From: Macrotis lagotis
Lineage: Eukaryota; Chordata; Mammalia; Peramelemorphia; Peramelidae
DNA: 64,000 nt
Direction: 5' to 3'
NCBI RefSeq assembly: GCF_037893015.1
Contig: NC_133662.1
Location: forward strand, 200,829,050 to 200,893,049
In this document: positions 47,941 to 58,540 of the stretch, piece by piece
Layout of the letters: the number at the start of each line of letters is the position of its first letter
Numbering within the stretch: position 1 is the stretch's first letter
Position numbers and translations under genes: made by a program
Notes under the pieces: model-generated
Databases searched by the model: none
Told to the model about the DNA's origin: nothing
What the model saw: only the letters and a program-made list of their open reading frames with translations

Positions 47941-48899
47941 ATCAGACTAGACCAATTACAAATCAGTGACTCCATGATGCAGCAAGAAATATCAGAATAA
48001 AATCAAATTTAAAAATAGAAGAAAATGTAAAATATCTGATTTTTAAAAACTGACCTGAAAAATGAATCAAGGAAAAGTATCATTGAAAGCTCTGTATATC
48101 ATGATTTAAAACAGAAAATTCCTAGACACTCCATTTTAAGAATCATAAATGAAAACTGCAGAGTCAGAGGGCAAAGTGAAGACAAAGCTCCCACCAATCA
48201 CCACCTGAAAAATAAATTTCAATGAATACCCTCCCAAATCCAGAGTTTCTGTCAACTCTCCAGAAAGAAAGAATTCAGGTACCAAGGGAAAGACAAATTT
48301 TTCTTTAAACAGGAAATTTTGAAATGCAGCATTCCAAAAAGTATAATTAATAGGCTTACCAAGAACAATATCCTACAGAGCTGAGTATAACTCTGTAGTG
48401 TGAAGAACAGATTTTTTTTAGTGATATAGACATCTTTGAAGCATTTTGATGAAAAGACCAGAATATACCAGGAACTTTGAAATGCAAATATAAAAATCCC
48501 AAGTAAGGTAAATTTACTTGAGCAGTTGCAATGAACTTTATGGATATAGTAATGTAGCCTTAATGCCCTCAAAAGATTTAATGATTTAAATAAGAAAAAC
48601 AAGATGTGGATGCGGACTGATTCTGAGGATTTTAATGACAATTTTGTGCAGCTGTGCCTCAGTTCAGTACACTTAAGTACAATTCAAGACAAGACATCCC
48701 CTATCAAACATCCTAATGTCAGTCATCCTTGAAAACAAAGGATGAGCATTAGACTGATTACTCCTTCTGAGCAGGGACTGTTTGCCTTTGTGGCCTCTAG
48801 GTTCTGCAGGGGCCTGACACCTAGGAGGTACTTAAGAAATGCAGGCAAAAGGGATGAAACTTCCTTATTCTAAAGGGGAGATTTTTTTAGAAGTTACTA

Positions 48900-49130
48900 G
48901 AAACTAAAGGAGGGTGACCCTAAATTGGGAAATTGCTGGACAAAAAACTCAAGCTGTTTGGGTTACATAATTATAAGAAAATATTATCTTGCTGTAAGAA
49001 GCCACAAGAGAGTTTAGAGAATCATGGGTAGTGAATTGAGCAGAACCAGAGGAACATGTTACACAAGGACAACCTTGTAAAGAAAAACAGTTTTGAAAGA
49101 CTGAAGCCTTCTGGTTAGTGAAGTGATATA
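48900..49130 (+). repeat. L1 3' end fragment
   Basis: AGAAGCCACAAGAGAGTTTA, GAATTGAGCAGAACCAGAGG, CACAAGGACAACCTTGTAAA and GAAAAACAGTTTTGAAAGAC are sense L1 3' landmarks. Confidence 0.7.
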
Positions 49131-49882
49131 CCAGGTCCCTCAGGGAACTAGGATTCCTTTTGTGTAACTGCTTTTTTTTAATGTATTTTTTTCTTTCAGT
49201 TTTGGAAAGGGACATTACAAGATGAACAGTAGAAAAACAAGTAAAAGGGGGCCATTGAAACATTTTTTTTTTAACTGGACAAAAGAAAAAAGTTCAGAAG
49301 GAAGCACAGACAAGCAGGACAATTCTGAAAGAAGCTTGTTTTATTACATTTATTTTTTTAAGCAAGTGGTATGAAGATTTAGTTTCATATATAATCTATA
49401 TATATGAAAATGTTTCTTGGTTTTGGGGGGTGTTTAAATTCTGAAAAACTTTTTAAACAAAAACTCTACTATGTGTTCTGTGTACTTTGTTAGAATGGGA
49501 TGTTGCCTTTCTTTTGTCTTCCCAGCACTGAACTACAGGGCTCATGTGTTGATTATTATTAGACTATTAGGTAAAATATCCTAGGTAGAAGATTAGGATG
49601 AGAGTATTTAAGGTTGTGTAATAGATATTAGTCACTTCTCCAGTTGAAAGCATAGATTCATTATAATAGTCCACTCGAGCATTGGTTTTTGCTTTATATT
49701 CAAATGAATGGATATGTAATATTCACTTAGGAGGCTATTCATTAAACATTCGTGGAGGTTGTATGGATTTGAATTTATATTAGACAGTGTGATGTGCAAA
49801 AGAAGATAAAAAGTAAATAAAACAAGAGTCTCTTCCCTCCAGAAACTGCTATCATCTATTCTTATACTTATTTTCTCTATTT

Positions 49883-49911
49883 TTATTCATTCATTCATTC
49901 ATTCATTCATT
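49883..49911. repeat. (ATTC)n microsatellite
   Basis: Six to seven ATTC units that form the tail side of the antisense SINE fragment that follows. Confidence 0.95.
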
Positions 49912-50001
49912 TTTGCAAGGTGATGGGGTTAATGGGATTTTAACTCAGGTTCTCCTGACTCCAGGGCCAGTGCTCTATCCACTGCGCCTCCTAGCTGTCC
50001 C
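49910..50001 (-). repeat. CORE-less SINE
   Basis: TTTTTGCAAGGTGATGGGGT, TTAATGGGATTTTAACTCAG and GTTCTCCTGACTCCAGGGCC: the CORE and following segment are missing at nearly the same place as in the copy at 32707-32803. The head GCGCCTCCTAGCTGTCCC is present. It lies 110 bp before exon 3. Confidence 0.85.
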
Positions 50002-50112
50002 ATACATGTTGTCTCACACACATTTTCACATGTTTTTATGAAATAATTTTTTATGTAAAAATCTGTTTTTATGTAAATTGCATTATATTTATAAGAATAA
50101 ACTTTTTTTTAG

Positions 50113-50175
50113 GTGTTACATGAAACCTTCCCTAAACATACATTTCTAATGAATGGCCTCATTCAAGGATTAAAG
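50113..50175 (+). CDS. MFSD14A: MFSD14A exon 3
   Basis: A 63-nt exon encoding residues 61-81, VLHETFPKHTFLMNGLIQG then LK. It covers the first luminal loop and the start of helix 2. The acceptor is a run of T followed by AG; the donor is AAG|GTAGGA. Both ends are phase 0. Human has V instead of L before the final K, as I recall. A young antisense SINE begins about 170 bp after the donor. Confidence 0.96.
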
Positions 50176-50343
50176 GTAGGATCAATGGATTTTTTTTTGT
50201 ACATAAAAACACATTCATACAAAATTGTAAACAGGCTGTAGTAGGAATTTTAAATGTTACTTCATTTCTAATTTTTCATAGCAGATTGGTATTTGGAATT
50301 GCATAATTTCTTGTAGACTATACTTTTTGTATCTATAATATAT

Positions 50344-50511
50344 ATATATTTTTTAGGTTGTTTTTTTTTTTTTTTGCAAGGCAAATGGGGTTAAGTGGCT
50401 TGCCCAAGGTCACACAGCTAGGTAATTATTAAGTGTCTGAGACCGGATTTGAACCCAGGTACTCCTGACTCCGAGGCCGGTGCTTTATCCACTACGCCAC
50501 CTAGCCGCCCC
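50344..50511 (-). repeat. Young-type CORE-SINE with TSD
   Basis: A complete antisense copy. TATAATATAT occurs at 50334-50343 and 50512-50521. The head is ACGCCACCTAGCCGCCCC. It sits 170 bp after the exon 3 donor. Confidence 0.94.
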
Positions 50512-51139
50512 TATAATATATTTTTGACAGTATATTTTGCAGTATGTCCATCTTTGAAATTAACCATTTTATGACAGAATGTTGTATTTTTATTTGTGGG
50601 CACCTTTCCAGAGTTTTTTTTTTTTTAGATAAGAAATTAAGAATATAGAAGTGGAAGTAAAAAGAATCTGACTTTCTCTGTACTGCAAAGATTTATCAGT
50701 GATGCAAATTTAATGGGTACTTCTAGAAAATAAAGTGTAGTAACATCTTTTTTTTTAACATATGCCATTTCTCATGAAATTGATTACAGTGAAAATCTGT
50801 CATGGCTGAGAATTATTTTGTTTTGAGTCCTCTTTGAGCACTTCAAATGGTTTTAGCTATTGTCTGAATCTTTTGCTCTTTCCAAATTTTGATAGATGAG
50901 TAAAATAGAAATTATTTTCATTGATCTAAAGTTGCATTTCAGAATCAAAACTTAAATTTTTTTTCTTAGTCTTAATAATACTATCAGGATGTTGTTTTAA
51001 ATGTGTCCATGAAATAGTGTTTCTCTGGAAGACAAATTGGAAACTATTATTAATTATTTACATATACAATATGTCATTTTTCTATGTGAGAAAAATGTTT
51101 ATATGTATTTTAAATTTCATTTTTAAAAAATTGTTTTAG

Positions 51140-51267
51140 GGATTATTGTCATTCCTCAGTGCCCCTCTTATTGGTGCTCTGTCTGATGTTTGGGGTCGAA
51201 AATCCTTCTTGCTGCTAACAGTATTTTTCACTTGTGCACCAATCCCATTAATGAAGATCAGCCCCTG
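51140..51267 (+). CDS. MFSD14A: MFSD14A exon 4 (MFS motif A)
   Basis: Encodes residues 82-123 plus two bases of Trp124. It holds the rest of helix 2, the signature MFS motif A loop GALSDVWGRK (about residues 93-102, with Asp97, Gly100, Arg101 and Lys102), and helix 3. The acceptor is TTTTAG at 51139 and the donor TG|GTAAGT. It enters in phase 0 and leaves in phase 2 inside a tryptophan codon. Motif A is the conserved gating loop of MFS carriers, so the transport core looks intact. Confidence 0.97.
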
Positions 51268-51404
51268 GTAAGTAATTAGTTAAGATTTTAAGCAGTTAAA
51301 TACTACCCTTCATCCTCTCTCTCCTAATTTCTCTCCCTCCTTTTTTTTTTTAATCTGTGGGCTTAGTCCCCCCCCCACACTCTTAAACTTGGTTTTGATA
51401 TTTG

Positions 51405-51549
51405 GGTTTTTGCAAGGCAAATGGGGTTAAGTGGCTTGCCCAAGGCCACACAGCTAGGTAATTGTTAAGTGTCTGAGACTGGATTTGAACCCAAGTACTC
51501 CTGACTCCAGGCCCAGTGCTTTATCCACTGCGCCACCTAGCTGCCCCCA
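51405..51549 (-). repeat. Young-type CORE-SINE with perfect 16-bp TSD
   Basis: A complete antisense copy 140 bp after the exon 4 donor. TTGGTTTTGATATTTG flanks it at 51389-51404 and 51550-51565. Confidence 0.96.
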
Positions 51550-52099
51550 TTGGTTTTGATATTTGTAAAAAGACTTGGAGGGAATATAGTAATCAAATTA
51601 AGAATTGTAGAATTTTAAAGCTGGAAATGATCTGAGACTAGATGATCTTCAATTCTCCCATTTTGCAGATGAAGAGAATTAGGTCTAGGGAATTTGATTT
51701 ATTTGAGCTTACTCAGTCAGGGCTTTCCCTTTTCAATTCATTAAAACTTTGCATAATGGTGAGTTCTTTACTGCCCTTGGTCATTTTTTCTCCATAAAAG
51801 TAAAAATCTACAGAACTGAATTGGTTTGAGGTATTGATCTGGATAGAGACTGTGCTTTTATCTATCTGAGTTTTAGCCTTTTCTTTAAGGCAGGACAGAG
51901 TTTAGAGGAGAATCTGTAGCCAGTCCCACCTGAATTCAGGTTGCTAATTTGAAAATGAATAAATTCATAGTTTCTATGACTGTTAAAGGTCCCAGAACCA
52001 AGCCCTCCTGCCCTAGTTCCTTCAAACACTTTAGCTTTCACAGTGAATATAAATTTTTCCTGTTGTAAATTTTTGGTTATTTGTATTGAGCTCAGGTAC

Positions 52100-52245
52100 A
52101 TGTTATATGTGTGTGTGTGTGTGTATAAGTGTGCATGTATGTATGTATATATAGGCATGTGTATAATGTATGTAAGCACACAAAATGCCTAGATAATACA
52201 TACATACATACATATGTAAATACATACATACACACACACATATAG
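52100..52245. repeat. TG / ATAC / CA low-complexity cluster
   Basis: A (TG)n run at about 52107-52125, TATG units, then CATACATA units to about 52222 and a short CA run. An antisense 105-codon frame across it is an artefact. Confidence 0.9.
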
Positions 52246-52945
52246 ACTCATATCTTCTCCCTTCAAAGAACTCTCATCTTTGTGTGTGCATCTTAAATTT
52301 GAAGTTGGTCTAGTTTTAGATCAATATAGGTTAAACATTTATTAAAACTTGGAACTTTAGTAGGTATCTCTTCCTGAATTTAAATGTAGAGTGGCCTTAT
52401 CTTTGAAGAACATAAATAAGCTTCTCTGCAAGTATATATAGAGACAGAACAAAGATTATAAAAAATGTTTTTTGGAAAAAAGATAAGAAATAAAGTCCTA
52501 AATGAATAATTATTTTGAAAGTTTTATTACTACATAAAATCTACAAAAGCATCTTTTAAGACTGGAATCATATGCTGCATGGAAATTTCTAACAGTATGC
52601 TTCCATATCACTATCACCAATTAACTATTATTTTATAAAGAGTTGAAGTTAGTTTGTTTTTTAAAAATTCTTCCAGATTACTCTTTGGTAATTTTAGTAT
52701 CTTCCAGTTTTACTCAGGAATACATCCTAACAGATTTCTTCTGATTTTGTTGGTTTAGGCATAATTTAGAAAGCTCTAAAAAGTAACTTCTTGAACAGTA
52801 TCATACAAATGGAGCTACAAAACACATATTGACTAGTGCATAATAATCAATTTTATTTATTTTTAGGTAAAGTAGCAAACATAATAAAGAATACAGAAGC
52901 TCTTCTTTATTTTAAAGAATGTCAACAAGCCATAGTTAGGTATGA

Positions 52946-53215
52946 TGATGTTTGTCCTTTGTTCTCAAAGAAGACTATAACATCAGAGAGGGATGCTATG
53001 ACAAGCTCATGAATTAGATTTGAATGAGGGAGCTGTGCTAAGTCATCAGCCTCACTTTCTCCTACAGAGTCATCTGGCTCCAGTGACCAGATATGAATCA
53101 GGACCACTAGAGATGGCCCTGGAAGAGAGGCAAGGGACTTGAGGCCAAATTTGACCTCAGGTTCTCCTGATTCCAAGGCTAGTTGCTCTGTCCATTGCAC
53201 CACCTAGCTGCCTAG
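52946..53215 (-). repeat. Long CORE-SINE, antisense
   Basis: TTTGTCCTTTGTTCTCAAAG, GACAAGCTCATGAATTAGAT, CTGTGCTAAGTCATCAGCCT, GAGATGGCCCTGGAAGAGAG and CCATTGCACCACCTAGCTGC cover tail to head, with the CORE segment largely gone. It ends about 215 bp before exon 5. Confidence 0.88.
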
Positions 53216-53431
53216 TTTAGGTGTAGATTCTCAGGTCTCTTTTTGTCAGGTGGTCTCTTCTAGCCCTTTTTTGTATGAGTCACTTATAAAAGTTAAATTA
53301 TTAGAAGCAGGATGTTAGTAATAGCTCCAGGAAGACAATTACTCTCTCAATTCAACTATCTTAATTCTAATTCACTTGTAGAGGAAAATTCTAATTGTGC
53401 TAACCATTTCCTGTTGGTTATCTACTTCTAG

Positions 53432-53546
53432 GTGGTACTTTGCTGTTATTTCTGTTTCTGGGGTTTTTGCTGTGACTTTCTCGGTGGTATTTGCATATGT
53501 AGCGGATATAACTCAAGAACATGAAAGAAGCATGGCTTATGGGCTG
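53432..53546 (+). CDS. MFSD14A: MFSD14A exon 5
   Basis: Completes Trp124 and encodes residues 125-162, WYFAVISVSGVFAVTFSVVF then AYVADITQEHERSMAYGL. This is helix 4 and the cytosolic loop toward helix 5, with the acidic DITQEHER segment. The acceptor is CTTCTAG at 53431 and the donor GTATGT at 53547. It enters in phase 2 and leaves in phase 0. Confidence 0.97.
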
Positions 53547-53654
53547 GTATGTGTCATTTGCTGAGATACCTTCTTTCTTCAAGCATTAGACAATATACTC
53601 CAGAAAAATCCTATCCTACTGCTAATTGATCTTGAATCATTACTTCACATTTTA

Positions 53655-53845
53655 GGTTTTTTTGTTTTTTGTTGTTTTTTTTTTTTTTTCAAGGCAAAGG
53701 GGGTTAAGTGGCTTGCCCAAGGCCACACAGCTAGGTAATTATTAAATGTCTGAGACCGGATTTGAACCCAGGTACTCCTGACTCCAAGGCCGGTGCTTTA
53801 TCTACTGCGCCACCTAGCCGCCCCTACTGCGCCACCTAGCCGCTC
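53655..53845 (-). repeat. Young-type CORE-SINE with duplicated head and 17-bp TSD
   Basis: A complete antisense copy. CATTACTTCACATTTTA flanks it at 53638-53654 and 53846-53862. Its 5' head (TACTGCGCCACCTAGCCGC) occurs twice in tandem before the second target copy, inside the duplication, so both belong to the insertion. It lies 108 bp after the exon 5 donor. Confidence 0.95.
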
Positions 53846-54019
53846 CATTACTTCACATTTTAAAGAGGAAAAAAAGGCAAATAAACCATCATCTGGGAAA
53901 AAGTGGTTACTTTGAGAAATCAAATCAGATTAAAAACAATTATAGGATGCTTTGTCTTTCAAAAATGGGGGGGTAGCTATTGTCAGAGGAAAGAAATTTC
54001 TGAAATTTACAGAAAGATT

Positions 54020-54600
54020 ACAGGGAGAAGTGAGAAATAGTGAGAAAACCAGGATGACTCTGAATTTCAAGAACTGGAAAAATATCTTTTGACAATATCA
54101 AGGAAGCTAGGTGAGAGGGAGGAAAGATATTGAATTTGGCATTGAACATACTGAATTTAATATGTCTACTGGAATTTAAGATATCTGAAAGGCATTTGGA
54201 GATACTTGATTAGTTGGGTGGTTAGCAGAAACTCTGGGCAGGGCAGTTATCAACATAGAGATGGTAATTAAGTCCACCTAACTGATGAGCTCACCGAATG
54301 GAAGTACTGTAGAGGAAAAAAGTGGGCTCGGGACTGAACCTTGAGAGACACCTACAGTTAAAGGGAATACTCTAGAAGAGGGTCCAGCAAAGAGAGGTGT
54401 GCTGAAACCAGAGGAAAGAAAGTATTAAGGAAGAGGGAGTGAGCTACAGTGTCAGAGGAAAAGGGAGTCATTTATGCTATCAAAGGAACAGGAAAGTGAT
54501 TCATGGTGTCAAAGGCTGCTAAAAGGTGGAAGAGAATGAGAATAGCAAAAAAGGCTGTGCTTTCAAAAGATTTTTAAGGTGTAGCTATATTGATGATGCA
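54020..54600 (-). repeat. L2 LINE, antisense
   Basis: AAACCAGGATGACTCTGAAT, GAATTTAATATGTCTACTGG, ATCAACATAGAGATGGTAAT, CTTGAGAGACACCTACAGTT and TCATGGTGTCAAAGGCTGCT are antisense L2 RT landmarks. Confidence 0.75.
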
Positions 54601-55489
54601 TTAAAGAAAGGAGATATTTGAAGGAGGGAGCAATAGAAAAGTGAGAGGTAAAATTAGTTATATTGGTAAAGACAATGGGAGAAGTGAGAGATTTTTGGTA
54701 ATGAAGATTTGGCAACTAATAGATGTGGAGGGATGTCTTATAAGAGTAAAGAATTTGTGGTTATGAACCAAAAGTAAGGGAAGAATGATGGTGACCAGCT
54801 TTTGACAGAAATAAGGAAATAAGGAGGAATTCTCCTTTCAATAGTATACTCTTCAGCTAATTGAACTTATTAAATATGTCTTCCTTCTCTTTATTTTATC
54901 ATTACCCTAATTACTTCAGGGAAAAGTTCTTTCTGGGCTAAATTTGGTCTCCCTTTCCTTTAAATAAAGATTGTTAAAATTTTCTCATTCAGATCAGATC
55001 AAGGACTTAGGAAAAAAGATTAAGGTTTTTTTTTTAATAATATGACTCCTAAAGTGGCAGTGAGGAGAGGATTAGGGGCAGGGGAACATAATATATTTTC
55101 ATAAACCTGTTTCTTGTCAACTTGTTCTTATAGTTGTCCAATATTTGGCTTTATTGTTAAATGTGTCACTAGAGCAAGTGTCTGTGATTTCTTTGGTATG
55201 GAATCTCCCTCCCTCCATTGATGAATAACTTATCTGTAATTTTGTAGATTGTTCTACTAGATTACCTAAGGTTCAGAGATATCTATGAATTTCTGACCTA
55301 GAGAGAAGTGTCCAAAATGTCATGTCTAATCCCAACCCCTTCCCCTTAAGCATGGCTCTACCCCCAACACAGTTTGAGGAAATGTTAAAAGGAATCTTAA
55401 ATAAGGGGGGGAAAGTCATATTATGTTAAAATATTGTTTTGGATTAATATTTCAAAAGATTATTCAGTCTTTTCCTGGACTACTTTTTT

Positions 55490-56000
55490 GTTTTTGTTTT
55501 TGTTTTTTAATTACATAGTTTGTTTTCCAATTACATACAGTGGTAGTTTCTACCAATCACTGTTTTTACAGGTTTTCGAATTTTACAATTTTTACTCCCT
55601 CCCCCTCCCCCAATAGAAAGCAATTTGATATAGGCTCTACATTTGCCACCATGATACACATAGATCAAAATATTAACATCTTGTGAAAGAAGAAACAGAT
55701 CCAAAAGGAAGAAAGAAAACATTAGAGATAGCAAAATGATGTAATACATAGGACAACTTTTAGAAATTGAAGATAAATAATCTCTGGTCTTCATTTAAGC
55801 TCTACAATTCCTTCTCTGGATACAGATGGCATTTTCCATCACATCCCCTAAAATTGTCCCTGATTATTGCACAATGGAATGAACAAATCCATCATGGTTG
55901 ATCATCACCCCAATTTTGTTGCTAGGGTGTATAATGTTTTTCTGGTTCTGTTCCACTCCGCATCAGTTCATCCTAGTCTTTCCAGTCTTTTCTGATATAG
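55490..56000 (-). repeat. L1 3' end
   Basis: CCAATTACATACAGTGGTAG, TCCCTCCCCCTCCCCCAATA, AAAGCAATTTGATATAGGCT and CTCCGCATCAGTTCATCCTA are antisense L1 3' UTR landmarks. Confidence 0.75.
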
Positions 56001-56099
56001 AGCTTGTTTTCTGCCCTTAAACTATTGCTTTTTATTCTTGGTCCCACTGACCTAGTCTTTGAAAAGAAAACTCTGAAAAGAGTTTTATTAAAGAAAACT

Positions 56100-56109
56100 A
56101 TGGTGATGG

Positions 56110-56162
<53 letters not shown>
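56100..56162. repeat. (GAT)n / (ATG)n microsatellite
   Basis: About 18 near-perfect GAT units. It gives poly-Met and poly-Ile frames that are not genes. It lies at the tail of the MIR3/THER1-like SINE that follows. Confidence 0.97.
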
Positions 56163-56372
56163 GGTGTACGGAGGTATTTATATAGTACTTGAAGTTTTGC
56201 AAAATACACAACAACCTTGGGAGGTGGTTGCTACACTTTTCCTCATTTTACAATTGGGAAACTGAGGCAGGTGGTTAAATGACATTTCCTAATATCACAT
56301 AGTGGCTGAAACTAAATTTGTAATCTTCTTAACTCCAGGTCCAGCATTATCCACTGTATTATCTATTTCTAG
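56163..56372 (-). repeat. MIR3/THER1-like SINE
   Basis: GTATTTATATAGTACTTGAA, CTTTTCCTCATTTTACAATT, GGGAAACTGAGGCAGGTGGT and ACTCCAGGTCCAGCATTATC in antisense order. It is about 240 bp before exon 6. Confidence 0.82.
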
Positions 56373-56608
56373 AGAAACTAAAAGGAGATTTTTTTTAATA
56401 TGCTTCCACAGAAGCAAACTGTTGTTAAGTAGTCCAACATTGTATCTATATTGGTACACTTTAATGAGGAGTTGAGGAAGTAATGGAATTCTCCAGAAAA
56501 TATCTTCATTATATCAAAATGCATGGTTACTTTGTAAAGTGACAGATTATATTTCTTCCATCATACCCATAGTGAGGTTTCCTCAGATTTATTTGGCATC
56601 TTTTGCAG

Positions 56609-56827
56609 GTTTCAGCAACTTTTGCAGCAAGTTTAGTAACCAGCCCTGCTATTGGTGCCTACCTTGGACGAGCCTATGGAGACAGCTTAGTGGTGGTCCT
56701 TGCCACAGCTATAGCTTTGCTAGATATCTGTTTTATTCTTGTTGCTGTGCCAGAATCACTGCCAGAGAAGATGAGGCCAGCATCTTGGGGAGCACCCATT
56801 TCTTGGGAACAGGCAGATCCTTTTGCA
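56609..56827 (+). CDS. MFSD14A: MFSD14A exon 6
   Basis: The longest exon here, encoding residues 163-235. It contains helix 5 (VSATFAASLVTSPAIGAYLG), a short loop with RAYGDS, helix 6 (LVVVLATAIALLDICFILVA) and the central cytosolic loop starting PESLPEKMR (from about residue 210), the PES-type motif common at the end of MFS half-proteins. The acceptor is TTGCAG and the donor GCA|GTAAGT. Both ends are phase 0. Human has GRVYGDS where this copy has GRAYGDS, as I recall. Confidence 0.97.
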
Positions 56828-57359
56828 GTAAGTTACTTATAAAAGTTAATTATATGCCCCTCCCCCCCAAAAAAAGGTGAATGGTATAGATGTTTTAATT
56901 GTTTTGCTTTTTATTTTTGAGTTCTGAGGTCTCCCAACTGGGTAATTATTTATTAACTCCTGATGGTTTTATGATTTCATTGACTTGGAAGTTGTCTCAA
57001 TTCATGTAACTTGCATCCTGTTCATATCTCCCATTCGCTGTGACTTCTGTCCCAAAAAATTTTCCTAAAAATGTTTACCCAACATGCTGGAGGATTTCCT
57101 TATTTTTCTCCTGACAATTTGAGGATACCAGGGTAATTTTCTGGTTCTCTTATCTGTCAGCATTGTTGTTGTTGTTGTTGTTATTGTTTTTAAAAACACA
57201 TTTACCTAGATAATAAAGCTAAGAATATACTGAATTACTGGAGTAAACAAAATAACAAGTTTGTTTTTAAAAATCTGCTAAAAGGCTTGTCTTTTACATA
57301 TTAAGGTTAATTGATTATTTTTGGTTGAAGACCTCATAACTGTCTTTTTCTTGTTTTAG

Positions 57360-57473
57360 TCCTTAAAGAAAGTGGGCCAAGACCCTGTAGTGCTGCTCAT
57401 TTGCATAACAGTGTTTCTCTCTTACTTACCGGAAGCAGGCCAATATTCCAGCTTCTTTCTATACCTCAGACAG
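57360..57473 (+). CDS. MFSD14A: MFSD14A exon 7
   Basis: Encodes residues 236-273, SLKKVGQDPVVLLICITVFL then SYLPEAGQYSSFFLYLRQ. It is the end of the central loop and helix 7, opening the second six-helix half. The acceptor is TGTTTTAG at 57359 and the donor CAG|GTAAAT. Both ends are phase 0. Human has QDSIVLL, as I recall, where this reads QDPVVLL. Confidence 0.97.
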
Positions 57474-58249
57474 GTAAATAATCCAATTCTGACAAAATGG
57501 AATTTTTTTTCTTGCTTCAACCATAAATATTTTGCATTTATTTAATTATTACTAAAGAGTTGCTTTCAGCATGAGGAAACATTTCTTCCCTGCCCTGGAG
57601 TTATGCTTTTGTTTATAAAAGCAGTACTAATTTTTATAAATAATATTTTGTTTGGCTAATACTATTAATCACTTTTCATGTTTTCTTTTACAAAATGTGG
57701 ATACATCATTCTTTTATATACAGTGATGTTACTAAACTTTTCTAGAAGGATATAGACTTTGATGGACTTCCTTCCAGCTTTGCCCTTCTTTTGGTGTTAT
57801 TTGGTACCTTTTTTTGACCAGTAACAGACATTTGAGAGCTGTCTGATTATGAATAACATGGAAATGCTTTGTCTTTCATCTGTACAGATTTAAATGGATC
57901 ATATCTTCCTTATATAGCACCAGAGAAAGAATGGTTGTGTGTAAAATAGACCTAAAGCTGTTCTTTTGAAGCAATTTCCAATCATTTCAATGTTTTCTCC
58001 TTATCACAATACATTATTGGCATGCACTAAGCCTGAATCTCCCAAAGAATTTCTTTGGAAGGTACATTAAGTAATGATTTCAAACCTATGAGATATTCTT
58101 TTGGTTCAGTACACATTTTGTTGAATACTTGCTATAAGCCAGGTACTGTTTCAAAGGTTTCTTCTGCAATTTAGTTTTTATTATGCTGTTGTAAATTAAA
58201 CTTTAGTGTTTATTTATTATCTATTAACATAAGCTTTTTAAAATTCTAG

Positions 58250-58321
58250 ATAATGAGATTTTCACCAGAAAGTGTTGCAGCATTTATAGCTGTCCTTGGC
58301 ATTCTTTCCATTATTGCACAG
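58250..58321 (+). CDS. MFSD14A: MFSD14A exon 8
   Basis: A 72-nt exon for residues 274-297, IMRFSPESVAAFIAVLGILS then IIAQ, covering a luminal turn and most of helix 8. The acceptor is TTCTAG and the donor CAG|GTGAGT. Both ends are phase 0. Human has IMKFSPES, as I recall. Confidence 0.96.
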
Positions 58322-58399
58322 GTGAGTCCTACTTCCAAACTTTAGATTGAACCGCAAATATTAAGCTTTCTGAACTATCCAGAACACTAGTGAGTGTCA

Positions 58400-58540
58400 A
58401 GGAAATTGTGGTAGAGTCAAGGAGACCCCTGTTTACCTTACTTAAGCTCTCTGACTCACTTTCTTCATCTGTCAAATAAGGGGATTGGACAACATGTTCT
58501 GAGATCCTTTCCAGCTCTAAATCTATGATTCTTGATCACC
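58400..58540 (+). repeat. MIR SINE fragment
   Basis: TACTTAAGCTCTCTGACTCA, CTTCATCTGTCAAATAAGGG and GAGATCCTTTCCAGCTCTAA fit the 3' half of MIR. Confidence 0.65.

Larger units (their letters stand above)
45615..48650 (+). mobile_element. Degraded L1/HAL1-like element, 5' UTR and ORF1 relics
   Basis: It starts with TTCAGGCCAAGATGGTTGCC, the L1-type 5' end, followed by about 1.5 kb of GC-richer leader (CTGAAACTACTCCAGTCCCC; ACTCTGGACC). A later piece (about 47980-48640) resembles a decayed ORF1 C-terminal region (GGCAAAGTGAAGACAAAGCT; AGCATTTTGATGAAAAGACC). No ORF2 is visible. It is interrupted by an antisense L1 3' piece (46710-46870) and a long SINE (47667-47940). Confidence 0.55.

Noticed and set aside
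23764-53845. Regular recurring units of about 150 bp, at first CRISPR-array-like or tRNA-gene-like
   Set aside because: They are dispersed, on both strands, with A-rich tails and target duplications. The tRNA-like head and B box belong to SINEs; no complete tRNA cloverleaf is present.
56004-56209. Frames with runs of Met or Ile
   Set aside because: Translation of the GAT microsatellite.
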